Shown here piece after piece: positions 22,973-35,149 of a DNA stretch of 64,000 bases. Under the pieces are notes generated by a model. The model saw only the letters and a program-made list of their open reading frames with translations. It had not been told where the DNA came from and did not search any database. The DNA is from Fragilaria crotonensis (Eukaryota > Bacillariophyta > Fragilariophyceae > Fragilariales > Fragilariaceae). The stretch is taken from the NCBI GenBank assembly GCA_022925895.1, contig JAKSYS010000240.1:1-64000 (forward strand), given 5' to 3'. Made by a program: the position numbers and the translations under genes. How positions within the stretch are numbered: position 1 is the stretch's first letter; each line of letters starts with the position of its first letter.

Positions 22973-23884
22973 TCCGGACGGAAAACACTTCTGATTTGTG
23001 AGTGAAGACTGTGTGCCAGGGCCACCAACTTCCAACCAAGAGCGAATATACACAAGTCGTGCGATTCGCAAACGTTCGCCTTGTTTGGCCTACGGACTAC
23101 GGTCTACTACACCGTAGCACGATTGAGTCCCGCAGTCAGAGTCAAGGTACAGCAGCTAACGGTTGTTGTTGTACCGTTATCGAGGTTGTAATTTCGTCGT
23201 CGCCAGAAGCTGAGTCCCATTTAGCTTTGACCACGCAAATTCCTACAAACACTGTATATGGCAAAATTTCCGTTCAAAAACTACAGTTGTTCTGGTATGC
23301 TTCTCCTCAAAAACTCAAACTTTGTAACATTGATTTCGTCGCATCAAAACCTTGTAATGCAACTGACAACACCCTCCATGTGACAACAAATTCCCAACAT
23401 GTGTCATGCACAATATTTGTTAAGTGCAACCATGTTGGAACAGTTGTTGCAGCACCAGGTTTTCAAGTGGAAGCAACGTTTGAGCTGAGCCTTCATTGCA
23501 AATACCATTGTAATGAAGACTCCAATGCTCAATCCCACAACACTTTGATCTCGCGAAAGCAAACCTGCAAGATTCAATCAAAACCTGGATTGAATCAGTT
23601 CTTTCAATGCAACTAAGAAATAAGCTCATAAGTTGAACAACACTAGAACTAAAAACTCTCTTCGTTTGGCCGAACCCGGATTTTCTACGAACTACCGGTA
23701 GTACGCAGCCTTGATCACGCCGTGTACTTCGACTGTCAGCAGTCCACCTGTCCAGGTCCAGTGCCCAGAAGCTCTGTGAGCGATATAAGATTCAAGTACC
23801 AGTACTGTACGTCAATCATGCTATGATACCCGTGATCCAACGTCCACTGGTCAGGTCGACTGTACCTTATTATGACCGATACAC
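22973..23884. other. Divergent flank of ANK-E
   Basis: The region upstream of ANK-E on the minus strand should hold its promoter. A plus-strand frame of about 200 codons (23002-23616) stays open but has no ATG at its start, no recognisable domain and no copy elsewhere in the window, so it is not called as a gene. GTAC-type words recur near 23690-23880. Confidence 0.35.
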
Positions 23885-24066
23885 CGAACGAGTTCGTTGG
23901 TCGCACAATTACAACCCCTCGCAATCCATTTGTCACGCGCCATTCTGCAGTCTGTTAGCATATTAGTGCACAAAGATAGACAACTGCAGCAGCATCAGCA
24001 AATGACCCAGGACAGCGACGAAGAACAAGCGGGAAGCGGGTACCTGTAAACGACTAAGATAAATGA
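23885..24066 (+). pseudogene. Orphan start of an ankyrin gene
   Basis: GAGTTCGTTGGTCGCACAAT, a CATATTAGTGCACA segment, a CAG-rich stretch and then ATG reading MTQDSDEEQAGSGYL-stop match the leader of ANK-F and ANK-D (MAHDSDEE). No ankyrin repeats follow; the sequence after about 24066 is unrelated. A gene start was left behind after deletion of its body. Confidence 0.65.
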
Positions 24067-25439
24067 CGACGACGACAACACCATTGCAAGTAACCGAGAT
24101 TCTGTCGGTATCTTTGATAAATGTGGACGACTAGGACAAGGATGATGCCGAAGATTCCTTAACAAACGCTTCGACGTTTTGAATGATGGTGACGACCATT
24201 GCTTCGTTTCAGCTTGCGATCGGCCGTGTGCTGACCCTAGACACAATGCCTTTGGATACGTAATGTATTTTACCACATATACTTTGTCGGAACGAACGTG
24301 TCCTGGAGGCAAGCCAAGGCAGTCATCGTGATATCCCGATCGAGGTCCCTCGAAGAACTAGAACGTGGTGAATCGATTTGAGTAACATGCTTTGGGGGTT
24401 TCATGGTACGAAACCACCCGTGGTGGGAGGGCTATGAACTCTATGAAACAAGATGACAAAGTCTGTTTGCAAATTCACCGCGGAGACCAAAAACGCAGCG
24501 CATAGCCGAAACAACATCGCGCAATGAATTCACCACAGTTCGCCATGCCTTTTGGGATGGAATCCACTTGCCTGTATTGCGTCGAAAAACCAATGAAAAG
24601 GGGAATGGACGAGGAGCAATGCAATACGACGCGTGACGCAGTTCCGCGGCAGCGATACTCAAAATCCTCGGCTAAAACTGATTCGGTATTCTTCTTCGAT
24701 GGTGACTTTGACAAGATCAGAAGTGTAAATCGATGCAGTCTGAACCTCTGACAGGTTTGTGCACCTCAGCGATGTGCGACACGATCAGGGCCAGGCGAAT
24801 CCTTGCGACACGTGATTCCCTATTTTCCCTCTTGGACGAGCAGAGCCATGTTGTTGTTCCGGTTGATGGATCATGAAAAAAAGCAGCAATTGACCACGCC
24901 ACAGCACCATTCAGGAGTGCATGTGTCATTCATCTTTGATCACAGCTCACACACCCGTTCTCAATTCACTGTGAATGAGACTACTGACTCGTTGAGGCTG
25001 TCATTCCTACTACTCGCATGCCAAGACGATGTCAAAGTGATGTCCACTGTCAACGAACAAGTAATGTAATACAGGCGAATACAGACACGCTCCGTCTGAA
25101 CTACAGTTGGTACATGTACTGGGCGTACTGTTGTACAGTTACCACGAATTGCTAATACCGCAGAGGTTGAAGTATGATGCTGCCTTTGTACTGTATTACG
25201 ACGTGTGTTCGTTGTACCGGATGATACAGGTCCAGTATCGTATTCGCGGAACGAACCGAATTTCTCTTTCTCATACTTCATACACAACATAAACTTGACA
25301 CACCCATCATAAAACTGGAACGAACGAATTCGTTTGTCGCACAACACCATTCCTCCAGCGCCATTCCATTGTGCAGACCAGCACTGAAGTATATTGGTGC
25401 ACAAACGATAGACAACTGCAGCAGCTGCTGCAGCAGCAA
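24067..25439. other. Intergenic region upstream of ANK-F
   Basis: 24067-24860 holds nothing I recognise; short open frames on both strands lack coding character. From about 24880 the sequence matches 340-1450 upstream of ANK-A, but without the solo LTR found there. GTAC words and the shared TATATTGGTGCACAAACGAT segment (about 25390-25410) precede a CAGCAGCTGCTGCAGCAGC stretch just before the ANK-F start. Confidence 0.45.
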
Positions 25440-27548
25440 ATGGCCCATGACAGCGACGAAGAAGGAGCCAGTCTATGTAAACGACTCCAATTCGTGAATC
25501 TTGATTTAGAATTGATTCAGAATGCTCGAGATGGGAATCTTGACGGGGTTCGTGACCTCTTGGAACAAGGAGGGAATATGAATGCCAAAATTGGTGTTCA
25601 TGGCAACACTGCTCTCATCTTGGCAAGTGCAAGGGGCCATTTGGAAGTAGTTCGCGTGTTATTGGATCACAACGAGACGGTGGATGTGAATATTCAGAAT
25701 CATAATGGCCGGACGGCTCTCATTTTAGCGAGCTACTATGGCCGATTGGAAGTGGTTCGTGAGTTATTAAATCACGATGGGATAGACGTGAATATCCAGG
25801 ATACGGACCAACATACAGCACTCATCTTGGCGAGCAATACTGGAGAATCGCAAGTTGTTCGTGCTTTATTGCAACACGGAGGGGTCGATGTAAATATTCA
25901 GGATCAAAATGGTAGGACAGCTCTCATCTGTGCAAGCAATAATAATCATTTGGAAGTGGCTGGTGATTTATCGCGTCACCGAGGAGTGAAGTTGAATATT
26001 CGGGATAATGACGGCGACACAGCTCTCCTCTGTGCAACCAATAATGAAAATTTGGAAATGGTTCGTTGTTTATTGGATAATGGCAGGACAGCTCTCATCT
26101 GTGCAAGCGATAATGGCCATTGGGAAGTGGTTCGTCAGTTATTGTACGTCGACAGGATGAATGTGAATATGCAAGACTTTAATGGCAGGACAGCTCTCAT
26201 CTGTGCAAGCGATAATGGTCAATGGCAAGTGGTTTGTGAGTTAATGGAATTTGGAGGTTTGGAGGTGAATATGCAGGATAATAATGGCAGGACAGCTCTC
26301 ATCTGTGCAAGCGATAATGGTCATTGGCATGTTGTTTGTGAGTTATTGCGACATGGAGGTTTGGAGATGAATAAGCAGGAGAATAATGGCAGGACAGCTC
26401 TCATCTGTGCAAGCGATAATGGCCATTTGGGAGTGGTTCGTGAGTTAATGGAATTTGGAGGTTTGGAGGTGAATATGCAGGACAATAATGGCAGGACAGC
26501 TCTCATCTATGCAAGCGATAATGGCCATTTGGATGTGGTTTATGACTTATTGCGATTTGGTGGTTTGGAGGTGAATACGCAGGACAATAATGGCAGGACA
26601 GCTCTCATCTGTGCAAGCGATAATGGCCATTTGGATGTGGTTTGTGAGTTAATGAAATTTGGAGGTTTGGAGGTGAATATGCAGGACTATAATGGCAGGA
26701 CAGCTCTCATTTGCGCAAGCGATAGTGGTCATCTGCATGTGGCTCGTGTTTTATTGCAAATTGAAGGTTTTGTGAATATGCAGGAAAATAATGGCAGGAC
26801 AGCTCTCATCTGTGCAAGCGATAATGGCCATTGGGAAGTGGTTCGTCAGTTATTGTACGTCGACAGGATGAATGTGAATATGCAAGACTTTAATGGCAGG
26901 ACAGCTCTCATCTGTGCAAGCGATAATGGTCATTGGCAAGTGGTTTGTGAGTTAATGAAATTTGGAGGTTTGGAGGTGAATATGCAGGAGAATAGTGGCA
27001 GGACAGCTCTCATCTGTGCAAGCTTAAATGGCCATGAGGAAGTGGTTGATGCTTTATTACGTCGACAAAGAGTTAATGCGAATATCCGAGATAACGTTGG
27101 CAGGACAGCTCTCATCTGTGCAAGCGATATTGGCCATTCGGAAGTGGTTCGTGCTTTGTTGCGACTTTTAGGTTTGGATGTGAATATGATGGATAACGAT
27201 GGCAGGACAGCTCTCATCTGTGCAAGCGATAATGGCCATTTGGATGTGGTTCGTGCTTTGTTGCGATTTGGTGGTTTGGATGTGAATACGCAGGACAATA
27301 ATGGCAGGACAGCTCTGATCTTTGCAAGCGATTATGGCCATCTGCTTGTGGTTCGTGAGTTATTGGACGACGAGAGGATGAATGTTGATATCATGGATAA
27401 CGATGGCAGGACAGCTCTCATGTGTGCACGAGATAATGGTCGTTTCGACGTGGTTGGTGATTTATTACATCACCAAAGGGTGATTGAGAATATCTGTCGA
27501 GAGCTACAGTGCTACTGTCGAAGCAGACGGTGCTACTGTCGAGGCTAA
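25440..27548 (+). CDS. ANK-F, ankyrin-repeat protein, 3' end hit by a copia element
   Basis: A 702-residue frame starting MAHDSDEEGASLCKRLQFVN, followed by the cap NLDLELIQNARDGNLDGVR and about 20 ankyrin repeats. The middle repeats are extremely alike (GRTALICASDNGHWEVV, ...FGGLEVNMQDNNGRTALI); a two-repeat segment at about 26080-26280 recurs near 26790-26990. The family ending RVIENI is reached at 27494, exactly where the copia-type LTR begins, so the last 17 or so codons and the stop come from the LTR. The host protein is therefore almost unaltered. The former downstream sequence continues after the element at 33250. Confidence 0.8.
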   Translation: MAHDSDEEGASLCKRLQFVNLDLELIQNARDGNLDGVRDLLEQGGNMNAKIGVHGNTALILASARGHLEVVRVLLDHNETVDVNIQNHNGRTALILASYYGRLEVVRELLNHDGIDVNIQDTDQHTALILASNTGESQVVRALLQHGGVDVNIQDQNGRTALICASNNNHLEVAGDLSRHRGVKLNIRDNDGDTALLCATNNENLEMVRCLLDNGRTALICASDNGHWEVVRQLLYVDRMNVNMQDFNGRTALICASDNGQWQVVCELMEFGGLEVNMQDNNGRTALICASDNGHWHVVCELLRHGGLEMNKQENNGRTALICASDNGHLGVVRELMEFGGLEVNMQDNNGRTALIYASDNGHLDVVYDLLRFGGLEVNTQDNNGRTALICASDNGHLDVVCELMKFGGLEVNMQDYNGRTALICASDSGHLHVARVLLQIEGFVNMQENNGRTALICASDNGHWEVVRQLLYVDRMNVNMQDFNGRTALICASDNGHWQVVCELMKFGGLEVNMQENSGRTALICASLNGHEEVVDALLRRQRVNANIRDNVGRTALICASDIGHSEVVRALLRLLGLDVNMMDNDGRTALICASDNGHLDVVRALLRFGGLDVNTQDNNGRTALIFASDYGHLLVVRELLDDERMNVDIMDNDGRTALMCARDNGRFDVVGDLLHHQRVIENICRELQCYCRSRRCYCRG

Positions 27549-28020
27549 CAGTGCTACAGTGCTAGCAACACCGTATGCTATGGACGACGGTAGCAATGGC
27601 TTCTGTTCTGCTGCTCTTCTTGATGCCAGGGAATGGACTGAAGTCACAAGGAAGGCCAAGACTAGAAAGGCTGGAAGACCTCCTGGCATGCAGGGATCTA
27701 CTGAGAGATCCCAGGAGGCATCACCCGTGAAGGAATGAAGACTTCACAGGTGTGGAATCTACTGTGAAGTCTGATTTGGTGTCAGTTCTTCAAGATTAGA
27801 TTTGTTGTATGGAACCTACAGGATGAAGTCTTTTGTGGTCTGATTGGAGAGCTTTTTAAGCTCTCATCAGTGATTGAATGATGACTTTAGAGGTAGTTTA
27901 ATAAACAAACTAGGCACACAATATCAAGAATTAGCAAGTGAGTAGAGGACTATCTACTGTCACATTTTGCACGATATTTTCGATCTACTGTACGGTTACT
28001 ACAGTACGGAATATTTAACA
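27495..28020 (+). repeat. 5' LTR of the copia-type element
   Basis: 526 bp, TG...CA ends (TGTCGAGAGC... to ...TATTTAACA). It carries GTAC words near its 3' end (CTACTGTACGGTTACTACAG). Its first 220 bp or so are open in the direction of transcription. Confidence 0.95.
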
Positions 28021-31000
28021 CGTTTATAAACGACAAGTTAAATTGACATCAAAGAAACAGTAAGACAAAATGGTTTCCGAGGATTCGGAATCTAACTTTG
28101 GAACGACAGTTCGTGCGTTTGCGTTTGACGGCGACGAGACGAAGTTCCGTGCGTGGGAAGGTAAGACGCTTGCCCTCGCTGCGTCCAAGGGGTTTTTGCT
28201 CGCTCTGACGCGAATCGAGGCACGACCGGGACTCACTCCTGAACAGTATGAGAATGGTGAAGTGGAAGAGCCGGTTAGGCAGGCCACTGGAGTACCAGCT
28301 GGCACGGGTGCAGTGGAAGGCGCCGCAGTGACCTCGACCAGAGCTACGACACCGTTGGAAAATCGTAAGTACTTGTCCCGCGCGGCTGCTTGGGCGTACC
28401 TACAGATGAGCTGTACCGACAAGGCATTGGCTTTGATCCAGAGGGCTGCAGGTGACCCATCTTTGGCTTGGTCCATTCTGCAAGAGAAGTACTGTGCTAC
28501 CGATGCAGAAGAGAACTTCCCTGAGCTGTCCGAAGCATTTGGAAACTGCAAGTTGAACGAAACGAAGAAAGACCCAGAACTTTGGTTCAATGACTTGGAC
28601 CATTTGAATATGAGGATCACGCGCATCAACACAAGGTACGAAAGGGACGAACTCCAGATGAAAAGCCACATCATGACATCCATGTCCAGTGGTTATGACC
28701 CAGTGGTATTGAAGTACCGTGGAGAACTTGCTGAAACCCCGATTGCCAAGCTACGTAAGGAGATTACACTGCAGTACAAGGCACTACTCAAAGGGGGCAA
28801 TAAGAACAAGTCAGAGTCAGCCATAGTGGCTAACGTCAACAAGCATCCTTACAAGAAGTTTAAGGGCACGTGCCGCAACTGCGGCAAGATCGGACATAAG
28901 GCAGACGAGTGTCGTTCTGCAAAATCCGAAACGGCTGCGTCCCATGGTACAGAGAAAGCGGCTGGAGACAAGTCAAATGTCACGTGTTTCAACTGTCAGG
29001 AGAAAGGACATTATGCGAACAAGTGCCCAAAACCAAAAACGGAGAAAACAGCGAACAATATGGCTATGTTTGTGGGAGTTGCTGCAGTGGAGATCGGGGA
29101 GACCATCATCCATGCCACGGAGACCCACAGTACTGAGCCACACGAAATCTCGGATACGTTCTTCGATGACTGGGCAGATGACTCTTGGGATGAAGAACAC
29201 GGGTTTGTTGATGTCGGAGAATTTGAGTCGTTCTTTGAAGGGAACCCGCTTACGGAGAATCTCATGCCGTTGGAACCCGCAGAAATCCCATACATGGTCA
29301 CGGAGGAACAGTCGGAGTACGTCAACACTGTTACCATCACGGAGGAATTTGTCGGATCTGTCGGAGTTGACGGTCAAGAGAAATGGCTCTTGGACTCAGG
29401 GGCAACCTGTGGTGTCACGTATGACAAAAGCAACATGACAGAAATGCGGGCATCCGACAAAATGATTACAATCGGCAATGGCGCTCAGGTCGCTACCCTC
29501 GGACAAGGAACGGTATCACTTATGGATGCAGTCGGGAATCTGGTGACTTTGACCGATGTCTACTATGCACCCAAGTTTACTAAACACATCGTGAGTCTTC
29601 GGAAATTGATCGATGACGATTGGAAGTTGGATAATGCGGATAAAGCTGAGTTTGTCTTGACGGATCCCAATACGACAACATCTGTGCGTTTCGAAAGGAA
29701 TAACAATGACCAACTCTACTATTTAAGCGGCACACGCACGTCGGGCCACGACGTTGAAGCTGTCCATAGTCTCACGACTAAACCAGTGACACTGGATATC
29801 AATATTGCGCATGGGTTACTTGGGCACCCTGATACTCGCACGGTTAAGGCGATGGCTGCTCGCCAAAACTGGACGTTAACGGGATCGGTTCTACCATGTG
29901 GGTCATGTGCCTTAGCGAAGGCACGAGCCAAGGCGGTTCCGAAGACGACGTTGACAAAGGCTAAACATCCGGGCGAACGACTTTTTCTGGATATTTCGGG
30001 GCCATTCAGTGACTCCTTGAACTCGAATCGGTACTGGCTTCGCATTGTGGACGATCATACTAGATTCTGCTGGGACAGTTTCCTGCCACGTAAGAGCGGT
30101 ATTCATGTTCCATTGGAGGCACTCCTGATTTCAAACAAGGCCGCCGGAAAAGCCTGTAAGTACTTGCGGTGTGACAATGCTGGCGAGAACGAATCATACG
30201 TCCAGAAGCTCTGCGCGGAACATGATGTGGTACTGGAAATGACCGCACCTAATACGCCCCAAATGAATGGAGTAGTGGAACGGAGTTTTGCTACGTGTAA
30301 AGACCGGGCATTTGCTACTATGTACTGCGCTCGGTTCACATTGGAGTCCCAAGGTCTACTATGGCCCGAAGCTATTAACACTATGACTAAGCTTGGGAAC
30401 ACGCTACCACGGGCAGGCGATACCACGGATCCGTACACGGCATGGTTTGGCGCGGATGCGAAACCCAATCGGATCTTGGATTACCTACAGCCCTTCGGAC
30501 GAATTGCGTATGTCACGGATCGGACTAAGATCAAATCAAAGCAGGATGCGAAGGCTTCTAAGTGTGTTTTTGTCGGATATGCGAATGATCATTCCGGCGA
30601 CACGTATAAATTCTACAACCCTGCTACGAAGCATACGATTCTGTCACGTGATGTTCATCAATGGATGGAATGGCATGGACGCATCACGGCAACGGACGAC
30701 CTGGCTCTTTTTGACGAATTAAATAGATTAAAGACGGATTCGGTCATAATCCCTTCTTCCCCGGTCATCCCCATCCTGTCTGATACTGATGTCGGCGTGG
30801 CTGATGACCTTTGGGAGCTTCCAGGTCTGGTACCGAAACCGCTACGGAGGAACTTCCTGACGCAACGACTACCAGTGCCTTACGTCCTGCGCGGAGGAAT
30901 CTGGCTCCTGAATTTGGTTCGGGCGCAGTCACTCGAGCTCGTGCTCGTGCGACAACCGCTACCATCGCCGAGGGTCACAGGAACGAAGACACTGCGAACA

Positions 31001-32716
31001 TGGCGACCGTGGACACGGATGACGTTTCAGAGCTACTTGTCCTGAATGCCTTGATGCAGTCGGACCCCCAGGAGGGAGTACCGAAGAACTACAAAGAACT
31101 AATTAAACTTAACGATCCCTTATGGCAACAATCTTTGGATGACGAATTGGAGAACTTCCTGAAGCGAGACGCATGGGAATTCATATCTCGGAAAGAGCTA
31201 CCGGACAATCGCAAGACACTTCACTGCCGATGGATATTCAAGATGAAGACGAACGGATCAAAGAAGTCACGAAGTGTCATCAAAGGCTACGAACAGATAC
31301 CAGGAGTAGACTATGTTGAGTCATTCTCCCCGCTTGCTACAAACACTACGATCAAGGTGACCGTGGCTATGACAATGGAACAAATGGTCATCCACAATGA
31401 TTGGGTCATTGAAATGGTGGACGTTGAAGCGGCATTCCTTAACGCCCCAGTCGACACTGACGTCTATATCGAATTGCCCGAAGGCTTGAAGGAGCACCAT
31501 CTCAAGAAGTACCAGCCCCTAATCAAGTTCGACATTCGAGACACCATCATCAAGTTGAAACGAGCCCAGTACGGCCTCGTACAAAGTCCACGACTCTGGA
31601 TGTATACATTTGCGAAGATCCTAGCGAAACTTGGATTGGTCCAATGTAAGACAGATCCTTGCCTCTTTACTCTGCATGACGAATTCGACAACCTACTGGC
31701 CATAGTAGTGGTATACTGCGACGACAGCATCATCACGGGGTTTCGAACAGTGGTTGACCGACTCAAACAAGGAATATCGGGTGCCGTGACTATTTCTGAT
31801 CTTGGAAAACTGGAGCGACATCTCGGAGTGGACTACGAATTTGGTCTAGACGAGTATGGGAGCTACATTAAGTCGAGTATGACAGAATACATAGCATCTA
31901 TCGTTCGGGATTTTGAGAAAGACTTAGCGACGACGCTGAAGGATTACAAGACGCCAGGTGCTGCTGTGACTCCCCCTCTACGCTCGACGCCAGAAGACGA
32001 AATTATCCTGCATGAGTTGTATCGGTCCTATGTGGGCCGCGTGATGTTCGCCTGCGGGAAGTCGGAACCAACGATTTCGAATGCATGCCGCGAGCTCACC
32101 TGCCATCTCAATGCTCCCAACGCCACTCATTGGTCTGCCCTCAAGAATCTGATCGGCTACCTGAAAGGCAAAAGCTTCCAAGGCCTGAAGATGCGAGCGC
32201 CGAAGGACAGGAGAGTGGTCGCCTTCGTCGATTCGGACTATGCATCCGACCGAGGCGACCGGAAGAGTATCTCTGGCTACCTCGTCACCATCGGAGGTTG
32301 TTTGGTGTCTTGGCAGTCGAAAAAGCAGACGGGCGTAACGCTCTCGTCGACTGAATCGGAGTTTGTGGCCATGAGCATGGCGGCGACCGAAATTAAGTTT
32401 GTCGTTTCTCTGTTGACGGGGAGCTTTTCAAGGGTCCTCCCACTCTCCCAAGTATTTTGAAGGAAGACAATACGGGCGCGATATTTATGGCAAAGAACAC
32501 GGCCATTGGCCAGCGGACAAAGCATGTGGACATTCGGTATCGTTTTGTTAATGACATGATCCTATGTAAGGACCTAACAGTGGAACACATTCCGAGCGGC
32601 GACAATCCAAGTGACACCATGACGAAGAATCTCCCATTGGCCCTATTTGTAAAACATGCAGCGGTCATTTCGGCAGGTCGATTGGGAACCCTTTACGATC
32701 CGCAGAACACGGAGGA

Positions 32717-33243
32717 TGTCGAGAGCTACAGTGCTACTGTCGAAGCAGACGGTGCTACTGTCGAGGCTAACAGTGCTACAGTGCTAGCAACACCGTATGC
32801 TATGGACGACGGTAGCAATGGCCTTCTGTTCTGCTGCTCTTCTTGATGCCAGGGAATGGACTGAAGTCACAAGGAAGGCCAAGACTAGAAAGGCTGGAAG
32901 ACCTCCTGGCATGCAGGGATCTACTGAGAGATCCCAGGAGGCATCACCCGTGAAGGAATGAAGACTTCACAGGTGTGGAATCTACTGTGAAGTCTGATTT
33001 GGTGTCAGTTCTTCAAGATTAGATTTGTTGTATGGAACCTACAGGATGAAGTCTTTTGTGGTCTGATTGGAGAGCTTTTTAAGCTCTCATCAGTGATTGA
33101 ATGATGACTTTAGAGGTAGTTTAATAAACAAACTAGGCACACAATATCAAGAATTAGCAAGTGAGTAGAGGACTATCTACCGTCACATTTTGCACGATAT
33201 TTTCGATCTACTGTACGGTTACTACAGTACGGAATATTTAACA
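32717..33243 (+). repeat. 3' LTR of the copia-type element
   Basis: 527 bp, differing from the 5' LTR at about two positions. A purine-rich CGGAGGA stretch just before it is the likely polypurine tract. The end of pol runs on into this LTR. Confidence 0.95.
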
Positions 33244-33249
33244 AATATC

Positions 33250-33620
33250 TATAGGACAATTATGGCGTCACAACTCGCATCTGTGCATTTAGGAATAGCT
33301 GTTGGGAGATTGCAAGCGTCGCCGAGGGGATGAACCATAAACGTCACGAGGAGGAATGGCAGGAAGATGTTGCCGATCGTCTCCATGGAGACTCACGTTT
33401 TAGGCGAGACGAAACAGAAATTAGAGGATGGTACAAAGCTAGAACAAGTCCGACGCAAGCATCTTAGTGTTGCGACTACAATATCCGCTGATGCTGCAGC
33501 GCTCGTCTTGTCGAAAGCGTACAACAAGCGAGGCACACACGTCGATAGGGTTCTTATTTTGCGAAGTACTCCGGAGTAGTAAAAAATATTGGTGCTACTG
33601 CTCGCAGTGATGAAGATACA
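33250..33620 (+). pseudogene. Decayed C-terminal tail of ANK-F locus
   Basis: This is the continuation of the ANK-F flank after the copia element. It is close to tail A (3871-4280). A 70-codon open stretch (33367-33579) contains LEDGTKLEQVRRKHLSVATT and ISADAAALVLSKAYNKRGT, the best preserved copy of the lost C-terminal region. Without an in-frame link to the repeats it is probably not translated. Confidence 0.6.
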
Positions 33621-34346
33621 ATGTGCCGATCCAGTACTCAAAACAATGCGGCATACACCCCCGCTGCCTATGACAGTAATGTACCACGTGTCACATGCAG
33701 TATCTTGTCAGAATTTCCGATAATGTTTGATCATTATTGAGCATTGAGCATTGAGCACGCCACTGTCATCCAACATTCTCATTAGTCATCATCTCTGCTC
33801 ACACGACGTTCTTAGTTCTCAGTGATTGAGGCTGTTGCCTGCTATCTGTTGACTTGTTGAGCACAACTCAATGGGGCGACTTCGAGCCGGAAGTCAAACA
33901 CACTGTACGAGTAACCAATGATACACTACTGATAGTTGACAGTTGGCAGTTGGTACTACGATAGTACTACAGTACTTTTAAGTGGTACTGGATACTGGAG
34001 TAGGAGCATGGTACTATGCCAGTTGATACCGCGTACTGCGTAGAGCGTTCTGGATTTTCTCCATACTCGTACCATGAGGTACTTTGTACCATACTTCTAC
34101 TCTGGTGCATAGTGCATATTGCATACATGCATAAAAAAATGTTATCCGACACACGAATCAATTCGTTGGTCGCACAACGACAAGTTCCATCCAATCTCTC
34201 TCGTGACCACTTGCCCCCGCGCCATTGAGCAATCCACCAGCATATTGGTACAGTAACCACAAAACAGCAGCATCAGACAAAAAAGGTCCTTAGCAGCAAC
34301 GAAGATATAGAAGAACAAGCGGATACATAGAAGCGACTCTTTTTAT
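33621..34346 (+). other. Upstream block of ANK-G
   Basis: This flank is paralogous to 340-470 and 16440-16790, with GTAC words (33955-34095) and the GGTCGCACAACG and CATATTGGTACAGT elements. The Q/E-rich leader before ANK-G contains stop codons, unlike that of ANK-F. Confidence 0.45.
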
Positions 34347-35149
34347 ATGGATCTTGATTACGAATTGATTCAATACGCCGGAGATGGGAATCTCGACCGG
34401 GTTCGTGACCTCTTGCGACGAGGGGCCAATGTGAATGCCACAAGTCCCGGCTTTGGAAACACGGCTCTTATCATGGCAAGCTATAATAGACATTCGGAAG
34501 TGGTTGGTGAATTACTAAATCACGAGGTGGATGTGAATATTCAAGACAATGATGGAAGGACAGCACTCATCTGTGCAAGCGATAATGACGATTGGGATTT
34601 GGTTGATATGTTATTGGACGACGAAGGGGTGGATGTGAATATTCAGGACAATAATGGCAGGACAGCTCTCATCTATGCAAGCGATAATGGCCATTTGTCT
34701 GTGCTTTGGCTGTTATTGGACGACGAAGGGGTGGATGTGAATATTCAGGATAACGATGGCAAGACAGCTCTCATCTATGCATGCGATAATGGCGATGTGA
34801 TTCCGGTCCGTGACTTATTGTATCATGATGAGGTAAATGTGAAGACAACCATGGCAGAACAGCTCTCATCTATGCAAGCGATAATGACCATTCGGATGTG
34901 GTTCATTATATATTGCTATTTAGAGGTTTGGAGGTGAATATGCAGGACAATAATGGCAGGACAGCTCTCATCTATGCAAGCGATAATGGTCATCGGAATG
35001 TGGTTTATGACTTATTGCGATTTGGAGGTTTGGATGTGAATATCGTGGATAACAATGGCAGGACAGCTTTCATATGTGCACTCGATAATAGTCATATGGT
35101 CGTGGTTGATTATTTATTTGATCACCATAGCGTGGTTGAGAATATCTAG
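34347..35149 (+). pseudogene. ANK-G, frameshifted ankyrin gene
   Basis: Starts MDLDYELIQYAGDGNLDRVR, closest to ANK-D, and carries about seven to eight ankyrin repeats ending SVVENI and TAG. Near 34845-34855 a short deletion in GTGAAGACAACCATGGCAG, compared with the usual GTGAATATGCAGGACAATAATGGC, shifts the frame. The first frame stops at 34937 and the rest continues to 35149 in another. One repeat (GELLNHEVDVN) is two residues short. The upstream leader is also broken, so this copy is probably dead. Confidence 0.8.

Larger units (their letters stand above)
27495..33243 (+). mobile_element. Ty1/copia-type LTR retroelement, young
   Basis: Two LTRs (27495-28020 and 32717-33243) flank an internal region, all bordered by AATATC on both sides (6-bp target duplication). 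Parts in order, approximate: gag from about 28070 with two CCHC zinc knuckles (28871-28912 and 28985-29026); protease around the DSGA motif near 29390; GAG-pre-integrase HHCC region about 29805-29945; integrase core about 29980-30320; reverse transcriptase about 31130-31880 with YCDD near 31715; RNase H about 32200-32560. PR-INT-RT-RH order defines the copia (Pseudoviridae) class. The LTRs are almost identical, so insertion is recent. It looks nearly whole; the polyprotein reading is interrupted about twice. It inserted at the 3' end of ANK-F. Confidence 0.95.

Noticed and set aside
23002-23616. Protein-coding gene of about 204 residues
   Set aside because: No ATG at the start, no recognisable domain, no paralogue in the window; biased composition could keep the frame open.
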